Below are positions 9,067 to 18,009 of a stretch of 64,000 nucleotides of DNA, one piece after another; the stretch's first letter is position 1, and each line of letters opens with the position of its first letter. The position numbers and the translations under genes were made by a program. The stretch lies in the NCBI GenBank assembly GCA_963677085.2, contig CAXXFH010000003.1, forward strand, positions 186,001-250,000, written 5' to 3'. A model generated the notes under the pieces. That model was not told where the DNA came from. It was given only the letters and a program-made list of their open reading frames with translations, and did not search any database. This DNA comes from G963677085 sp963677085. GTDB lineage: Bacteria; Planctomycetota; Planctomycetia; Pirellulales; Thermoguttaceae.

Positions 9067-10110
9067 CTAATCCCTTGGCTGCAGCACCACCTTGGCGCTT
9101 TTCGCGCCATCCGCAGCCAGCGAAAACGCTTCGGCGTAACCATCCAACGGCATAGTTTGCGTTATCAGTCTGCCAAAGTCGAACTGTTTTTGTTCGAGAA
9201 TCTCGATCGCCTTAAGCCAAGCTTTTCTGCCCGAAGCAAACACGAAGCAGAAGTCCAACGCTTTGCGGCACACGGCCGGCCAGTCGAACGGCGTCTCGCT
9301 GGTGATCGATCCCAGTTCGATCAGCCGTCCGTGGCGTTTCAGCAGGCTCAGCGCCAGGTTGAAACCTTCGATGGTTCCCGTGGCGTCGACGACCACGTCG
9401 GCCAGTCGCCCTTGGTTGTTTCGTAGCAGGTATTCAAGCGGATCGGTCTGCGAGCTGTCGATAGCGTGGGCGATTCCGAGTTCCTGCACCAAGGGCATTT
9501 TGACGTGGGAAAACGACTTGCGTCCGACAAGGAACACCCGTTCTGCGCCAAGTTGCATGGCGACCAGAGCACTCAGGATGCCCGAGGGACCCGGCCCCAC
9601 GACCACCACGCTTTCGCCCGGCTGCACGTTCCCGCGAACGTACATCGTTTCGGTAGCGATTGCCAGCGGCTCGGCAAGCGCGGCCGTCTTCAGGTCGGTC
9701 CCGTTGTTGAGCCGATGGGCAAACCGTGGATTCAACACAACGTACTCGGCGAACCCACCGTTATGGGTCCAGCCGAGAATCTCCTTCCGGTCGCAAATCT
9801 CGAAGAAACCGTCTGCACAGGGCTGACAGTTGTCGCACACCGACAAGGCCGTTTCGGAGACCACTTTGTCGCCTGGTGAAAAGCCCGACACGTCGCGGCC
9901 GACCTCGACCACGCGTGCCGAGAACTCGTGTCCCAGCACGACCGGAGGCCGATAGATGGTCGTCTTGTCGTCGATAATGTCGAAATCGCTGCGGCAAATG
10001 CCTGCATAGGCCACTTCGGCCAGGATCTGATCTGATCGACACGACGGCTCGGGAATGTCCTCAAGCCGCAGGTCTCCAGGGTTTCGGGTTTGTTTGACTA
10101 ACGCTTTCAT
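9067..10110 (-). CDS. Zinc-dependent sugar/polyol dehydrogenase (MDR superfamily)
   Basis: Medium-chain NAD(P)-dependent dehydrogenase, 347 residues, normal length. Catalytic zinc ligands are Cys39 (GICRSD) and His61-Glu62 (GHEFSARVVEVG). The structural-zinc lobe has four cysteines at 92, 95, 98 and 106. The Rossmann motif GPGPSG is at 172-177. Relatives include L-threonine, sorbitol, galactitol and L-fucose-type dehydrogenases; the sequence does not identify which. Placed 34 bp after the pseudopilin gene and 82 bp before the aldolase, it is probably the oxidising step of a non-phosphorylative sugar pathway (sugar to lactone/aldonate). No strong Shine-Dalgarno was seen. Confidence 0.85.
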   Translation of the reverse strand: MKALVKQTRNPGDLRLEDIPEPSCRSDQILAEVAYAGICRSDFDIIDDKTTIYRPPVVLGHEFSARVVEVGRDVSGFSPGDKVVSETALSVCDNCQPCADGFFEICDRKEILGWTHNGGFAEYVVLNPRFAHRLNNGTDLKTAALAEPLAIATETMYVRGNVQPGESVVVVGPGPSGILSALVAMQLGAERVFLVGRKSFSHVKMPLVQELGIAHAIDSSQTDPLEYLLRNNQGRLADVVVDATGTIEGFNLALSLLKRHGRLIELGSITSETPFDWPAVCRKALDFCFVFASGRKAWLKAIEILEQKQFDFGRLITQTMPLDGYAEAFSLAADGAKSAKVVLQPRD

Positions 10111-10143
10111 AGTGTTTGACGCTGCCCTACTCTTTCGTTTTCC

Positions 10144-11100
10144 TCAAGGTGCCCAGCGGTTTACTTCTCCGCCAGCAATGGTGGCCATCTCTTGAAGAAT
10201 TTCCAGGTTGATAGTTTCGTTGAGAAACTGCACGCTGCCATCGGCCAACAGAAAATGTGTCCCGCCAGGATGCCGGCTGCCAAAAAACACGTCATTGAAA
10301 ACACAAGTACGCCCGCCGGAACAGTCCAGATAGCATAGTGCTTGAGGATCCGAGTTGATCGGCCAACGAATGTTTTTCGCGGAAAACACGCAGACCTCTT
10401 TATCGGGGCCTCCCTTGTAATTAGCTCCTTTGGTCCAAAGTCGCAGTTCGTGGGCACGCTCGCCGAGGGCCAGTGTGTTCGAAGTGCCGTCGCGAATGTC
10501 GGCAATCCGGGTGTCGCTAAAGGGGTAGAAGATACCGTCGGTGTAGTAGTCGCCACACATGCTGTCGTCCAGATCAACGATGTGCTCTGCTTCCATTCCC
10601 GCACCGGTCACACCTACAAAATTGCATGTGCGCCACTGTTTTTCGCTTTCGAACGGATCGATCGGTTGCTGGCCATCGCTCGGGCACAGAAAAGCGTTGG
10701 GAACCTGCCTGCCGATCTCGACATCCATGGGCGTGGCACTCGTTTCAAGCTTGTCGTACATCGCGTTCTGTTCGAGATAAGGCAAAAGTGCCACGTGCAG
10801 ACTCATTCCCATGCCCCCGCCTTTCGTCCAGGCAGCTCCTGGCGGAAATCGCCCGACCGACGTGTGGTAGCCGTGCAAAGCCAACCCCAACTGCTTGAGA
10901 CGGTTCGAGCACTGCATCCGCCGCGCCGCTTCCCGGGCAGACTGTACGGCAGGCAACAACAGCGCGATGAGAACACCGATGATGGCAATAACCACCAGGA
11001 GTTCGACAAGTGTGAAGCCGCGACAGCACCAGTCACGCCAAACGCTCGCCGACCTTCGATTGCCGACAATTCCCGACGGTTCTGGCCGAGTTTTTCTCAT
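10144..11100 (-). CDS. DUF1559 protein with type IV pilin/pseudopilin N-terminus
   Basis: About 318 residues. Near the start is the prepilin cleavage and methylation signal GFTLVELLVVIAIIG, followed by LLPAVQSAREAARRMQCSNR, the usual DUF1559 opening, and ending with the family HPGGTHFLLADGSVQFLNE motif. Such proteins are processed by prepilin peptidase and may form pseudopilus-like fibres; their role is not established. A longer frame from 11151 exists, but GGGAGGATGG just before the ATG at 11100 identifies the start. It sits between a symporter and a sugar dehydrogenase on the same strand with gaps of 43 and 33 bp, so it is co-transcribed with a catabolic pathway. That context suggests, without proving, a role in capturing the same substrate. 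Confidence 0.9.
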   Translation of the reverse strand: MRKTRPEPSGIVGNRRSASVWRDWCCRGFTLVELLVVIAIIGVLIALLLPAVQSAREAARRMQCSNRLKQLGLALHGYHTSVGRFPPGAAWTKGGGMGMSLHVALLPYLEQNAMYDKLETSATPMDVEIGRQVPNAFLCPSDGQQPIDPFESEKQWRTCNFVGVTGAGMEAEHIVDLDDSMCGDYYTDGIFYPFSDTRIADIRDGTSNTLALGERAHELRLWTKGANYKGGPDKEVCVFSAKNIRWPINSDPQALCYLDCSGGRTCVFNDVFFGSRHPGGTHFLLADGSVQFLNETINLEILQEMATIAGGEVNRWAP

Positions 11101-11143
11101 GACACCATCCTCCCACCGTTTGGTCCAGCGGAGAACCATTTTC

Positions 11144-12796
11144 TTACGCAAATACGATGTAAACCACCACCCGAAGCGCTAGCACTACCGCCCACCAAAG
11201 ATAAAAACTCTTCAGGCCTGTATACCTCTGGCGTTCTTCCTCCGGCAGACGTGCCGTTGAGGGCGTCCAAATGATGTCGGCGATCCTCTGCGAATCGGAT
11301 GTGGCACCAGCGGCGAGTCGGCCAAGCAACGACACAACGACCATAAGCGCCAGACACAGCACCCACGTGATTAGCGCCCGATTCAGAAACGGCGAGACCA
11401 TATCGGCTAGCATGCCGGTTGACAATTCGCCAAAGATCTTCAAACCAATCCCTAGCACGACTCCCAACACAAGCGTAACATTGGCTGCCAGTGCCGTCGC
11501 TCGTCGCCAGAGAATGCCGACCAGGAAGACCACTGCAATCGGCGGCGCGAAGTACACCGCCATGTCCTGGATATAGACGAAAAGCCCATGCCCGAACAAC
11601 AAGATCATCGGTGCCCAAAGCGTCCCGATAAGGAGAATTACCCCGGTTGCCAACCGTCCTACTTTGACAAGTTGATACTGAGAAGCCGCAGGATTGACGA
11701 ACCGTTGGTAGACGTCGATCGTGAAAATCGTGGAACTGCTGTTCAAAAGGCTGGAAACGGTCGACATGATAGCCGCCGCCATGCCGGTCAGCACGACCGA
11801 TAGCAAGCCCGGCGGTATCAGGTCGCGTACCATGGTCATGAAGACCTTGTCGCGGTGCATGCCGGGTCCGTAAAGCGAAAACGCGATTAGCCCCGGCAGA
11901 ACAACGATCAGCGGAAGAAATTGTTTGATGAAACCCGCCAGCACGATTCCCATTCGCGAATCCCACTCGCTTCGAGCACCGAAGCAACGTTGGATATAGA
12001 ATTGGTTGGCGCAGTTGTACCACACGCCCAGCGTAATCCAGAGCGTGGCCACGCCAGTCCAGGGAGCGAAGGAGTTGCTCGCCGGGAGGAACAAGTGTAC
12101 TCGTGATGGATCGGCCGCCTGGTTAACCGCCCAAACGTGTTCGATTCCGCCAGCCTTCATCAGAGCCACCACGGTAACATAAACCCCGGCTACGAGGAGA
12201 ATGATCACCTGGACAACGTCCGTCCACACGACGGAAGTCAGGCCCCCGTAGATACTGTAAGCGCCGGTGGTCAATGCAATGATCGCAATGCCCAACAATA
12301 ACGATCCGCTGAACTGGCCGTTGGCCGTTAGCGCAGCACCTTCAGAAGAGAAGAGGTCCTGAAAAATGAGGCCCCCAGCATACAACGCGCCCGCTAACAG
12401 GACGACCACCGCATGGACGATCGTCAGCACGGCGAATATAGTGCGAGTGTGCCGATCGAAACGGTCTTCGAGAAACTGCGGAATCGTATACAACTTTCGA
12501 CGGAAGTAATACGGCAAGAAAAGGAAGATCAACAACGTCATCGCAAGAAACGCGGTGAACTCCCAGTTGGCCGGGGCGATGCCGAAAACATAAGCAGCCC
12601 CGACCATGCCGATAAAATGTTCGGTCGAAATGTTCGACCCGATCATCGAAAGGCCCACCGCATACCAGGGCAACTTCCGACTGGCCAGGAAGTAGTCGTC
12701 GGCCGTCTTCTGCTCGTCCTTCCCACCGGCGTAGATACCCACGGCAAGAATTCCGACGAAGTAGACCCCAAATACGACGACCGACAAAATATCCAT
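11144..12796 (-). CDS. Sodium/solute symporter (SSS family)
   Basis: An integral membrane transporter of about 550 residues with some 13 hydrophobic helices, in the sodium:solute symporter family (sugars, sialic acid, proline, pantothenate). Typical features: DDYFLASRKLPWYAVGLSMIGSNIS near 35-60, the sodium-site region TEHFIGMVG, YYFRRKLYTIPQFLEDRFD, and AYSIYGGLTSVVWTDVVQ. The open frame reaches back to 12925, but that extension runs through a non-coding repeat. The ATG at 12796 (MDILSVVVFGVYFVGIL), preceded by AAAGGG, is the likely start. It is first in the operon symporter - pseudopilin - dehydrogenase - aldolase and diverges from a XylR-like regulator, so it probably imports that pathway's sugar with sodium. 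Confidence 0.9.
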   Translation of the reverse strand: MDILSVVVFGVYFVGILAVGIYAGGKDEQKTADDYFLASRKLPWYAVGLSMIGSNISTEHFIGMVGAAYVFGIAPANWEFTAFLAMTLLIFLFLPYYFRRKLYTIPQFLEDRFDRHTRTIFAVLTIVHAVVVLLAGALYAGGLIFQDLFSSEGAALTANGQFSGSLLLGIAIIALTTGAYSIYGGLTSVVWTDVVQVIILLVAGVYVTVVALMKAGGIEHVWAVNQAADPSRVHLFLPASNSFAPWTGVATLWITLGVWYNCANQFYIQRCFGARSEWDSRMGIVLAGFIKQFLPLIVVLPGLIAFSLYGPGMHRDKVFMTMVRDLIPPGLLSVVLTGMAAAIMSTVSSLLNSSSTIFTIDVYQRFVNPAASQYQLVKVGRLATGVILLIGTLWAPMILLFGHGLFVYIQDMAVYFAPPIAVVFLVGILWRRATALAANVTLVLGVVLGIGLKIFGELSTGMLADMVSPFLNRALITWVLCLALMVVVSLLGRLAAGATSDSQRIADIIWTPSTARLPEEERQRYTGLKSFYLWWAVVLALRVVVYIVFA

Positions 12797-13221
12797 TTGG
12801 CCCTTTCGACTCGAGAAATGACAACTTGCTACAAAGTTCTTCTCGTTCCTATTGAGCCTTGCATTTTTGAATGATCGGACGGCGACCATCGGGAGCCCCG
12901 TTTCAAGGCGTTTCGCCTTACCCAACCGTTCAGTGAATATGCAAGCATCAATAAGCTCCCACTTTCGAACGAGTGAAGCTCCGCTCGTCCTTCAACTTCA
13001 GTGTCGCCGAACGGACGGACTGTGGTCAAGGATCTTTTGGCCCATTCACCATAGGTTTTGGGCCACCGTGGCAACAAACCGCGTATTTCGCCTTTTCCTC
13101 GCGTTATCTCGTTAACTAACGCGCCTTTCGCATGCAATGGGTATTGCCTTTTCCTTCGTATGTCTGCTAGACTTGAAACATTGGTTCACACGGTTTCGCG
13201 TCTCTTCTCGGGCATCGCTCG
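12797..13221. promoter_or_regulatory. Divergent promoter region between symporter operon and XylR-like regulator
   Basis: A 425-bp gap between two divergently transcribed units, so promoters and operators for both should lie here. It contains a MITE-like element (12849-12954) only 52 bp upstream of the symporter start. No operator could be defined by eye; direct or inverted half-sites of an AraC/XylR regulator would be expected between 12955 and 13221. Confidence 0.45.
12849..12954. repeat. MITE-like ~105-bp inverted-repeat element, copy 2
   Basis: Ends are inverted repeats: CTATTGAGCCTTGCATTTTT on the left pairs with AATATGCAAGCATCAATAA on the right. The core GGCGACCATCGGGAGCCCCG recurs in the copies at 29096, 37151 (reverse) and 53598 (reverse). 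Because it lies just upstream of the symporter start it may be transcribed as part of that leader. Confidence 0.75.
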
Positions 13222-14394
13222 ATGGCTACTCGCGCCAAATCTCGTCGGGCTCCTCGCGTGGCCCTATTTGTTGAGACCTCGCTCGCTCCCGGCCGAGGCA
13301 TCCTGCGCGGCATCTCGCGTTACGTGCGCGAGCACCGCCCCTGGTCGCTACATCACGAGCCCCGTTACCTGGAAGATGGCCTACCCTCGTGGCTCAAATG
13401 GGTTTCGCCCGACGGGGTAATCGTGCGACTCCACAATGAACGCCTTCGCGACGCGATATTGAAACTCAAGATTCCGGTAGTCGACGTGCTGGGGCTTTGC
13501 CCTCATGAAAGCATTCCCCTGGTACACGTCGACAACGTTGCCACCGCCCAACTGGCGGCCAACCATTTGCTGGAACGCGGTTTCCGGCATTTTGGCGTTT
13601 GTGGGTTCGAAAATGTTAACTGGTCGCAGATGCGAAGCGACGCCTTTGTCGATTTTCTCACCCAAGCCGGTTATCGCTGCGAAATCCACAGGATGGTCGC
13701 CCAAAGCCGCTCTCGCCGCTGCTGGGAAGCCGAACACGACCAACTCCTGCGGTGGGTCGCCAGTCTCCCGAAACCCTGCGGGGTATTGGTTTGCGGCGAC
13801 TCGGTGGGGTCGCCAGTACTGGAAGCCTGCCGCCGGGCCGGTGTTATGCTGCCCGACGAAATCGCCGTAATCGGTGTGAGCAACGACGAGATGCTCTGCG
13901 AAATGGCCAACCCGCCGCTGTCGAGCGTGGTGTCCAATCACCGCCGGGTTGGCTATGAAGCCGCTCGGCTGCTCGACAGCATGATGCGCGGCGAACCGAT
14001 CCCAGACGGTCCCATTTTCGTTGCCCCGGTCGGTGTCGCCACGCGTCAATCGACCGACGTTTGGGCCGTCGACGATCCCGACACGATCGCGGCCGTACGC
14101 TTCATACGCGACCACGCCTGCGACGGTATCTCGATCGACGACGTAGTCCGTGCGACGCTCCTTTCCCGAAGTACACTCAAGCGACGGTTCCGTGAATTTC
14201 TAGGGCGTTCGATTCACGACGAAATCGTTCGCGTGCGAATTCGCCAAGCGCAGCAACTACTGGCCGATACGAACCTTTCCGTCGCCCAAATCGCTCACAA
14301 GGTCGGCTTTCCCCACCCGGAGTATTTCACAGTGGTCTTCAAAACTACCACGGGCAAGACGCCGCGGCAGTATCGGGAAGATTTTTTGGATTGA
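13222..14394 (+). CDS. XylR-like AraC-family transcriptional regulator
   Basis: A one-component sugar-sensing regulator, 390 residues, with the E. coli XylR architecture. The N-terminal 270 residues form a LacI/periplasmic-binding-type fold (RVALFVETSLAPGRGILRGI, VHVDNVATAQLAANHLLERG, IGVSNDEMLCEMANPPLSSV). The C-terminal 100 residues are an AraC helix-turn-helix pair (SRSTLKRRFREFLG, VRIRQAQQLLADT, VAQIAHKVGFPHPEYFTVVFK, GKTPRQYRE). It diverges from the symporter operon and probably controls it in response to its sugar. Two complete paralogues (24658-25818 and 29666-30808) and one decayed copy (46541-46779) lie in the window. No strong ribosome binding site is seen at the ATG. Confidence 0.9.
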   Translation: MATRAKSRRAPRVALFVETSLAPGRGILRGISRYVREHRPWSLHHEPRYLEDGLPSWLKWVSPDGVIVRLHNERLRDAILKLKIPVVDVLGLCPHESIPLVHVDNVATAQLAANHLLERGFRHFGVCGFENVNWSQMRSDAFVDFLTQAGYRCEIHRMVAQSRSRRCWEAEHDQLLRWVASLPKPCGVLVCGDSVGSPVLEACRRAGVMLPDEIAVIGVSNDEMLCEMANPPLSSVVSNHRRVGYEAARLLDSMMRGEPIPDGPIFVAPVGVATRQSTDVWAVDDPDTIAAVRFIRDHACDGISIDDVVRATLLSRSTLKRRFREFLGRSIHDEIVRVRIRQAQQLLADTNLSVAQIAHKVGFPHPEYFTVVFKTTTGKTPRQYREDFLD

Positions 14395-14410
14395 CGACAC
14401 CGCGTTTGTC

Positions 14411-15577
14411 TTATCCGCCGGCGAACTGCAACACGTCTTCCGACGGTTCCACTCCCAATCCCGGTTCCTGCGGCACGGTGAAGTAACCAGCTTCGCAGCA
14501 CATTGTTGTGTCGACGTATTGCAGATTCTTGTCGAAAATCGAGTGCTGGTATTCGTGCATTGCCAGGTTCGGCAACGCGGCCGACACGTGCAAGCTGGCC
14601 GCCTGGAACACGCCGATGCCAATGCTGGCATGTGGCATCACCGTACAGTTAAACGCCACGGCCATCTGGCAAATGTTCCAGAACGACGTCAAGCCCGTGC
14701 GGCCCATCTCCGGCTGGATCACGTGCATGCACTGCTGCTCGAAACGAGGGCGATACTCATAGACCGTGCGTAACTCCTCGCCGATGCCCACGGGCGTTTT
14801 CACCGAGCGAACGATCAGCGATTGGCCCTCGGCGTCTTCCGGCTTGACCGGGGCCTCGGCCACGTAGAGATCATGCCGTTCGAGTTCCGTAATCAGTTTG
14901 ATCGCCTCCGCGGCCGTGAATTTCCAGTGCATGTCGATCAAGATACGCGGTTTCGGACCCAGGGCATCGCGCAGGGCCTTCATTTCGGCGACGATGCCGT
15001 CGTGGGATACGGCCGATGCAAACTTCACGGCCGAAAAGCCACGCGCCATCCACTCTTGGGCCAACGTCACCCGCTCTTCGATTGTCGGCCGCGGCAGGCC
15101 CGACACATAGGCAGGAATCTTCGGGTAGCGCATCGAACCCAACAGCCGGCAGACCGGCATCCCCAACAGTTTGCCGCGAAGATCCCATAGAGCGATGTCC
15201 AACGCGGCGATGGCATCGTGATAAAACCCGCCGAAGAATCCCCGCACGCGCAGGGCGTTGTACAGATCTTCGTATATGCGCACGACCTCGTGAGGATCGC
15301 GTCCCACGACCAACGGAATGATCAAGTCGCGCAAGATCGTCGTTGCGATCTCAGGCGCGACGACGGCCACACATTCACCCCATCCGGTCGCTCCGCTTTC
15401 GGTAGTCACTTTGACCAGCGCGCAATGATCGGCCACGCTATAAACCGTCTGGTTGCCGGGCCGCACGAAATGTCCTTTTTCATTCGGTGCCACGCCGTTT
15501 TCCAACGGCCCGAGATAGGGCGTCTCACGGGGAATTGTTAGCGGAAACACCTCAATACTAGCGATCTTCTCCGTCAT
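14411..15577 (-). CDS. Enolase-superfamily sugar-acid dehydratase (mandelate racemase/muconate lactonizing type)
   Basis: Cytoplasmic Mg-dependent enzyme, 388 residues. Metal ligands and catalytic residues fall in the expected order: Asp215 and His217 (LIDMHW), Glu241 (VAEAP), Glu267 (GIGEE) and His316 (MPHASIG). The 26-26-49 spacing nearly equals the 26-26-50 of galactonate dehydratase, so dehydration of an aldonate to a 2-keto-3-deoxy acid is likely. The frame is open to 15730, but GAGGAG upstream of the ATG at 15577 marks the start. It ends 16 bp from the converging regulator. It plausibly supplies the substrate of the DapA-family aldolase at 8046-8984, although it is not in that operon. 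Confidence 0.86.
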   Translation of the reverse strand: MTEKIASIEVFPLTIPRETPYLGPLENGVAPNEKGHFVRPGNQTVYSVADHCALVKVTTESGATGWGECVAVVAPEIATTILRDLIIPLVVGRDPHEVVRIYEDLYNALRVRGFFGGFYHDAIAALDIALWDLRGKLLGMPVCRLLGSMRYPKIPAYVSGLPRPTIEERVTLAQEWMARGFSAVKFASAVSHDGIVAEMKALRDALGPKPRILIDMHWKFTAAEAIKLITELERHDLYVAEAPVKPEDAEGQSLIVRSVKTPVGIGEELRTVYEYRPRFEQQCMHVIQPEMGRTGLTSFWNICQMAVAFNCTVMPHASIGIGVFQAASLHVSAALPNLAMHEYQHSIFDKNLQYVDTTMCCEAGYFTVPQEPGLGVEPSEDVLQFAGG

Positions 15578-15806
15578 CGCGATACGATCTCCTCGTTGCA
15601 GTTGGTTAATAACAAAGCCAACGTTTACTGTACTTGCCGGCCAAATGTCAACAAGCCCACGGCAGCCGGTCGCGCGACGCCCGTCGGTCGCAACCCACGT
15701 ACACACTAGCAGTTGAGAAAACTCCCGCAACGCCGAATGACCCGAAACTTATGAAGTTTGGCCCACATCTTCATTGACCCCTTCAATACTTTAAACACAC
15801 TGGATA

Positions 15807-15857
15807 CAGGGAGCAGGGCGGCTCCCTGCACCTCGGCGGTATGGGACAACCGCCGAG
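15807..15857. repeat. Two tandem perfect hairpins
   Basis: First hairpin: arms CAGGGAGC / GCTCCCTG with a 6-nt loop (15807-15828). Second: arms CTCGGCGGT / ACCGCCGAG with an 8-nt loop (15832-15857), followed by AGTCTTTTC. They lie between two divergently transcribed genes, so they do not terminate a visible gene. They may be part of a dispersed palindromic element or fold in the leader of the downstream gene. Confidence 0.5.
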
Positions 15858-15900
15858 AGTCTTTTCGATGGTGTTTCTACTCCAGGCATTCAGAATACCC

Positions 15901-15994
15901 GTGCCACTATTAGCGAAGATCGTTTACTTATCCACAAAGACAAGCGACTAACGGGAGCGGCAGCACCGGTTTGGTTGGCGGCCCTGCCGCCCTG
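15901..15994 (+). repeat. Dispersed repeat family A, copy 2
   Basis: Begins GTGCCACTATTAGCGAAGAT and ends GGCGGCCCTGCCGCCCTG. It matches 7808-7918 closely but lacks about 18 bases after GGGAGCGG. Together with the inverted copy at 16969-17064 it brackets the PEP-CTERM gene at 16153-16866. Confidence 0.75.
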
Positions 15995-16152
15995 AGCCAA
16001 ACTTGACGTAGATTGGGCCACCGTTTCATTGACGCGTTTTCACAAAGGAACGATACTCGATTACCGTACAACTCTCCGTAACGTCCAATCCATTTAGCGG
16101 GACTATTGTTCCAATACCTTTCACACATGCCTTCACCTCGGGAGGTCGTATC

Positions 16153-16866
16153 ATGTTCGCACGACATCGTTTGGTTGCCCTCGCAACAACCGCAGTGTTG
16201 GCCACCTTTTGTGGAGCCGTACAGGCGGAAACGATTCTGGTCGATTTCAACAGCATCGCCAGTACGCCAACCCTCGGAGGTACGTGGAATACAATCGACG
16301 CTCCGTCGGCGACTGCTCAAAGGCTTTATGACACCTCGGGCAACCTGACATCCATGACGTTGGCCACGACCGGCAGCTTCCAGGATAGCAGCGGTGTCCG
16401 CGAGGGCTGGAGCAAATCGTGGGTCGACAGTGCGGCAACTTATGACTATTTCTACCTGCATGGCACCAACGTATCCGGCACAGTCACTTTCGCTGGCTTA
16501 GACGATAGCCGTCTATACAACGTCAACGTGATTGCCAGCCGCCCAGGATCCGAAACCCAGGGCACGGACATCGCTGATATCACCGTCCAGGGATTGTCTG
16601 CAAATAGCGAGGTCAGCTCAGATGACTTCGATTGTTACAATTCGGGATATGTCGGGCAAAAGATCCTGATCTGGGAACACGTCGCCCCGTCGAACAATCA
16701 GATTGAGTTGTCGTTACAAACGCAAGACAGCGGTTACGTGTTCTTGAACGCGGTGCAGCTTGTTACCGTGCCCGAGCCAAGTAGCATTATGCTTTTGTTT
16801 GGAAGCCTTTCCGTCGGACTTTTTTGGACTTTCGGGCGAGGCGTTCGGCGCCGGATGTCCTGCTGA
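16153..16866 (+). CDS. PEP-CTERM anchored exported protein
   Basis: 237 residues. The signal peptide is clear (MFARHRLVALATTAVLATFCGAVQA). The mature domain is beta-rich, of a type common in planctomycete surface proteins, with no enzymatic motif recognised. The C-terminus is a textbook PEP-CTERM sorting tag: VPEPSSIMLLFGS, a hydrophobic helix, then a basic end (RGVRRRMS). PEP-CTERM proteins are thought to be processed by an exosortase and exported to the surface or exopolysaccharide; no exosortase is encoded in this window. GGGAGG eight bases before the ATG supports the start. The gene is bracketed by inverted family A repeats. Confidence 0.85.
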   Translation: MFARHRLVALATTAVLATFCGAVQAETILVDFNSIASTPTLGGTWNTIDAPSATAQRLYDTSGNLTSMTLATTGSFQDSSGVREGWSKSWVDSAATYDYFYLHGTNVSGTVTFAGLDDSRLYNVNVIASRPGSETQGTDIADITVQGLSANSEVSSDDFDCYNSGYVGQKILIWEHVAPSNNQIELSLQTQDSGYVFLNAVQLVTVPEPSSIMLLFGSLSVGLFWTFGRGVRRRMSC

Positions 16867-16968
16867 CTACCCAGTGGAGCGTGCTCACCACCGCAGGACC
16901 GACAACCAGAGTCATCCGGCCCCCCGACGATTTTGTGACGCCATTCCCCGTCAACTCGTTAACACAGT

Positions 16969-17064
16969 GCGGCAGGGCCGCCAGCCAAACGGAGCTGCCG
17001 CATCCAGGCAAGAACCCGCTCCCGTTGATCGCTAGTCTTGGTGAAAAACTTAACGATCTTTGAG
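16969..17064 (-). repeat. Dispersed repeat family A, copy 3 (inverted)
   Basis: Its reverse complement reads AAAGATCGTTAAGTTTTT then TAGCGATCAACGGGAGCGGG and GGCTGGCGGCCCTGCC, matching 7808-7918 over nearly the whole length. It ends 25 bp before the next PEP-CTERM start, so it forms part of that gene's leader. Confidence 0.78.
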
Positions 17065-17088
17065 GTAAGTAACACAGGAAACCGACTC

Positions 17089-17925
17089 ATGACAGTTCAC
17101 AGGATTCTGCTCGCCACGCTCCTCGTTCTGGGTGTTGGGACGATTCCGACGCAGGCCGAGTTGTTAACCAATGGGAACTTCGAAGATCCCAACAATTACC
17201 TGGCGAATTGGTCGGATAGCAGTCCGTCCGCGAACCCGAGCCTCCACGGCGGTATTGTTGCGGGCTCCACCCAGGCGGTGTACATGCCCGTGGGAAGTGG
17301 CGTTTCAGCGATTACCGCCTACCCGAATAGCGCCGAGTCGGCCGGGTCGCCTTGGGCGGTCGACTTGTACTTCGCCGCGGCCTTGGACGGAAGTTCGAGC
17401 AATCGGTCGTTCTACACCTGGATTGCACACACCGGCAACAGCGGCCGAATTTTGCTTCGCGTCAGCGGCGATGGCTCGTTGAAAATCTACGACAACGCGG
17501 TGGGAACCACCGGATGGAACGACAGTAACCCGGTCTTCGCCGCGGGAACCGTCACAGCATCGTTCGACGCCGACGGCAACAACAGTTTCCTCGACGCTGG
17601 CGACACGCTGAACGTTTACCATCTTCTCGTGGAAACGGATTACACTTCGGACGTGGCCGAAGAACGCTCGTTCAGCGTGTCACTCGGAAAGGTGGGAGAC
17701 TCGCTGCAGAACGTGAGCGGACTCCGCCGCTGGCAAAATGCCACCCCGGGCGCCGACGCCGGATTCAACTTGATTGGTTTAGCCAACGGTTCTTCGTCGA
17801 CCGCCTACGTCGTCGACGACGTCAGCGTGTCTGCCGTGCCCGAGCCATCGACGCTCTCCTTGCTGCTGCTTGGACTCGCCGTCGGTATGATCGAGCCATG
17901 CCGTCGCTGGCGTGCCCGTTCGTAA
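17089..17925 (+). CDS. PEP-CTERM anchored exported protein
   Basis: 278 residues. Signal peptide MTVHRILLATLLVLGVG...TQA, then LLTNGNFEDPNNYLANWSDS, an opening typical of galactose-binding-like beta-sandwich modules, and a C-terminal PEP-CTERM tag (VPEPSTLSLLLLGLAVG followed by RRWRAR). The frame is open to a TTG at 17038, but that lies in a repeat; AGGAAA before the ATG at 17089 marks the start. It precedes the alpha-galactosidase-like gene by 84 bp on the same strand, so the two are probably co-transcribed. It may be a surface carbohydrate-binding partner for that enzyme, which is inference. Confidence 0.82.
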   Translation: MTVHRILLATLLVLGVGTIPTQAELLTNGNFEDPNNYLANWSDSSPSANPSLHGGIVAGSTQAVYMPVGSGVSAITAYPNSAESAGSPWAVDLYFAAALDGSSSNRSFYTWIAHTGNSGRILLRVSGDGSLKIYDNAVGTTGWNDSNPVFAAGTVTASFDADGNNSFLDAGDTLNVYHLLVETDYTSDVAEERSFSVSLGKVGDSLQNVSGLRRWQNATPGADAGFNLIGLANGSSSTAYVVDDVSVSAVPEPSTLSLLLLGLAVGMIEPCRRWRARS

Positions 17926-18009
17926 CTGCGTTGCAACCGGTAACCCAATTCACCTCCCTTTCATCCCGCACTCCATATCATCACCTTCCCGCTTGAAAGG
18001 TCCCGCCCC

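Larger units (their letters stand above)
15578..16152. other. 575-bp intergenic region with hairpins and one dispersed repeat
   Basis: No gene seen. It contains two adjacent perfect hairpins (15807-15857) and a family A repeat (15901-15994). The 3' part should carry the promoter and leader of the PEP-CTERM gene at 16153, which is preceded by GGGAGG. Confidence 0.5.
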
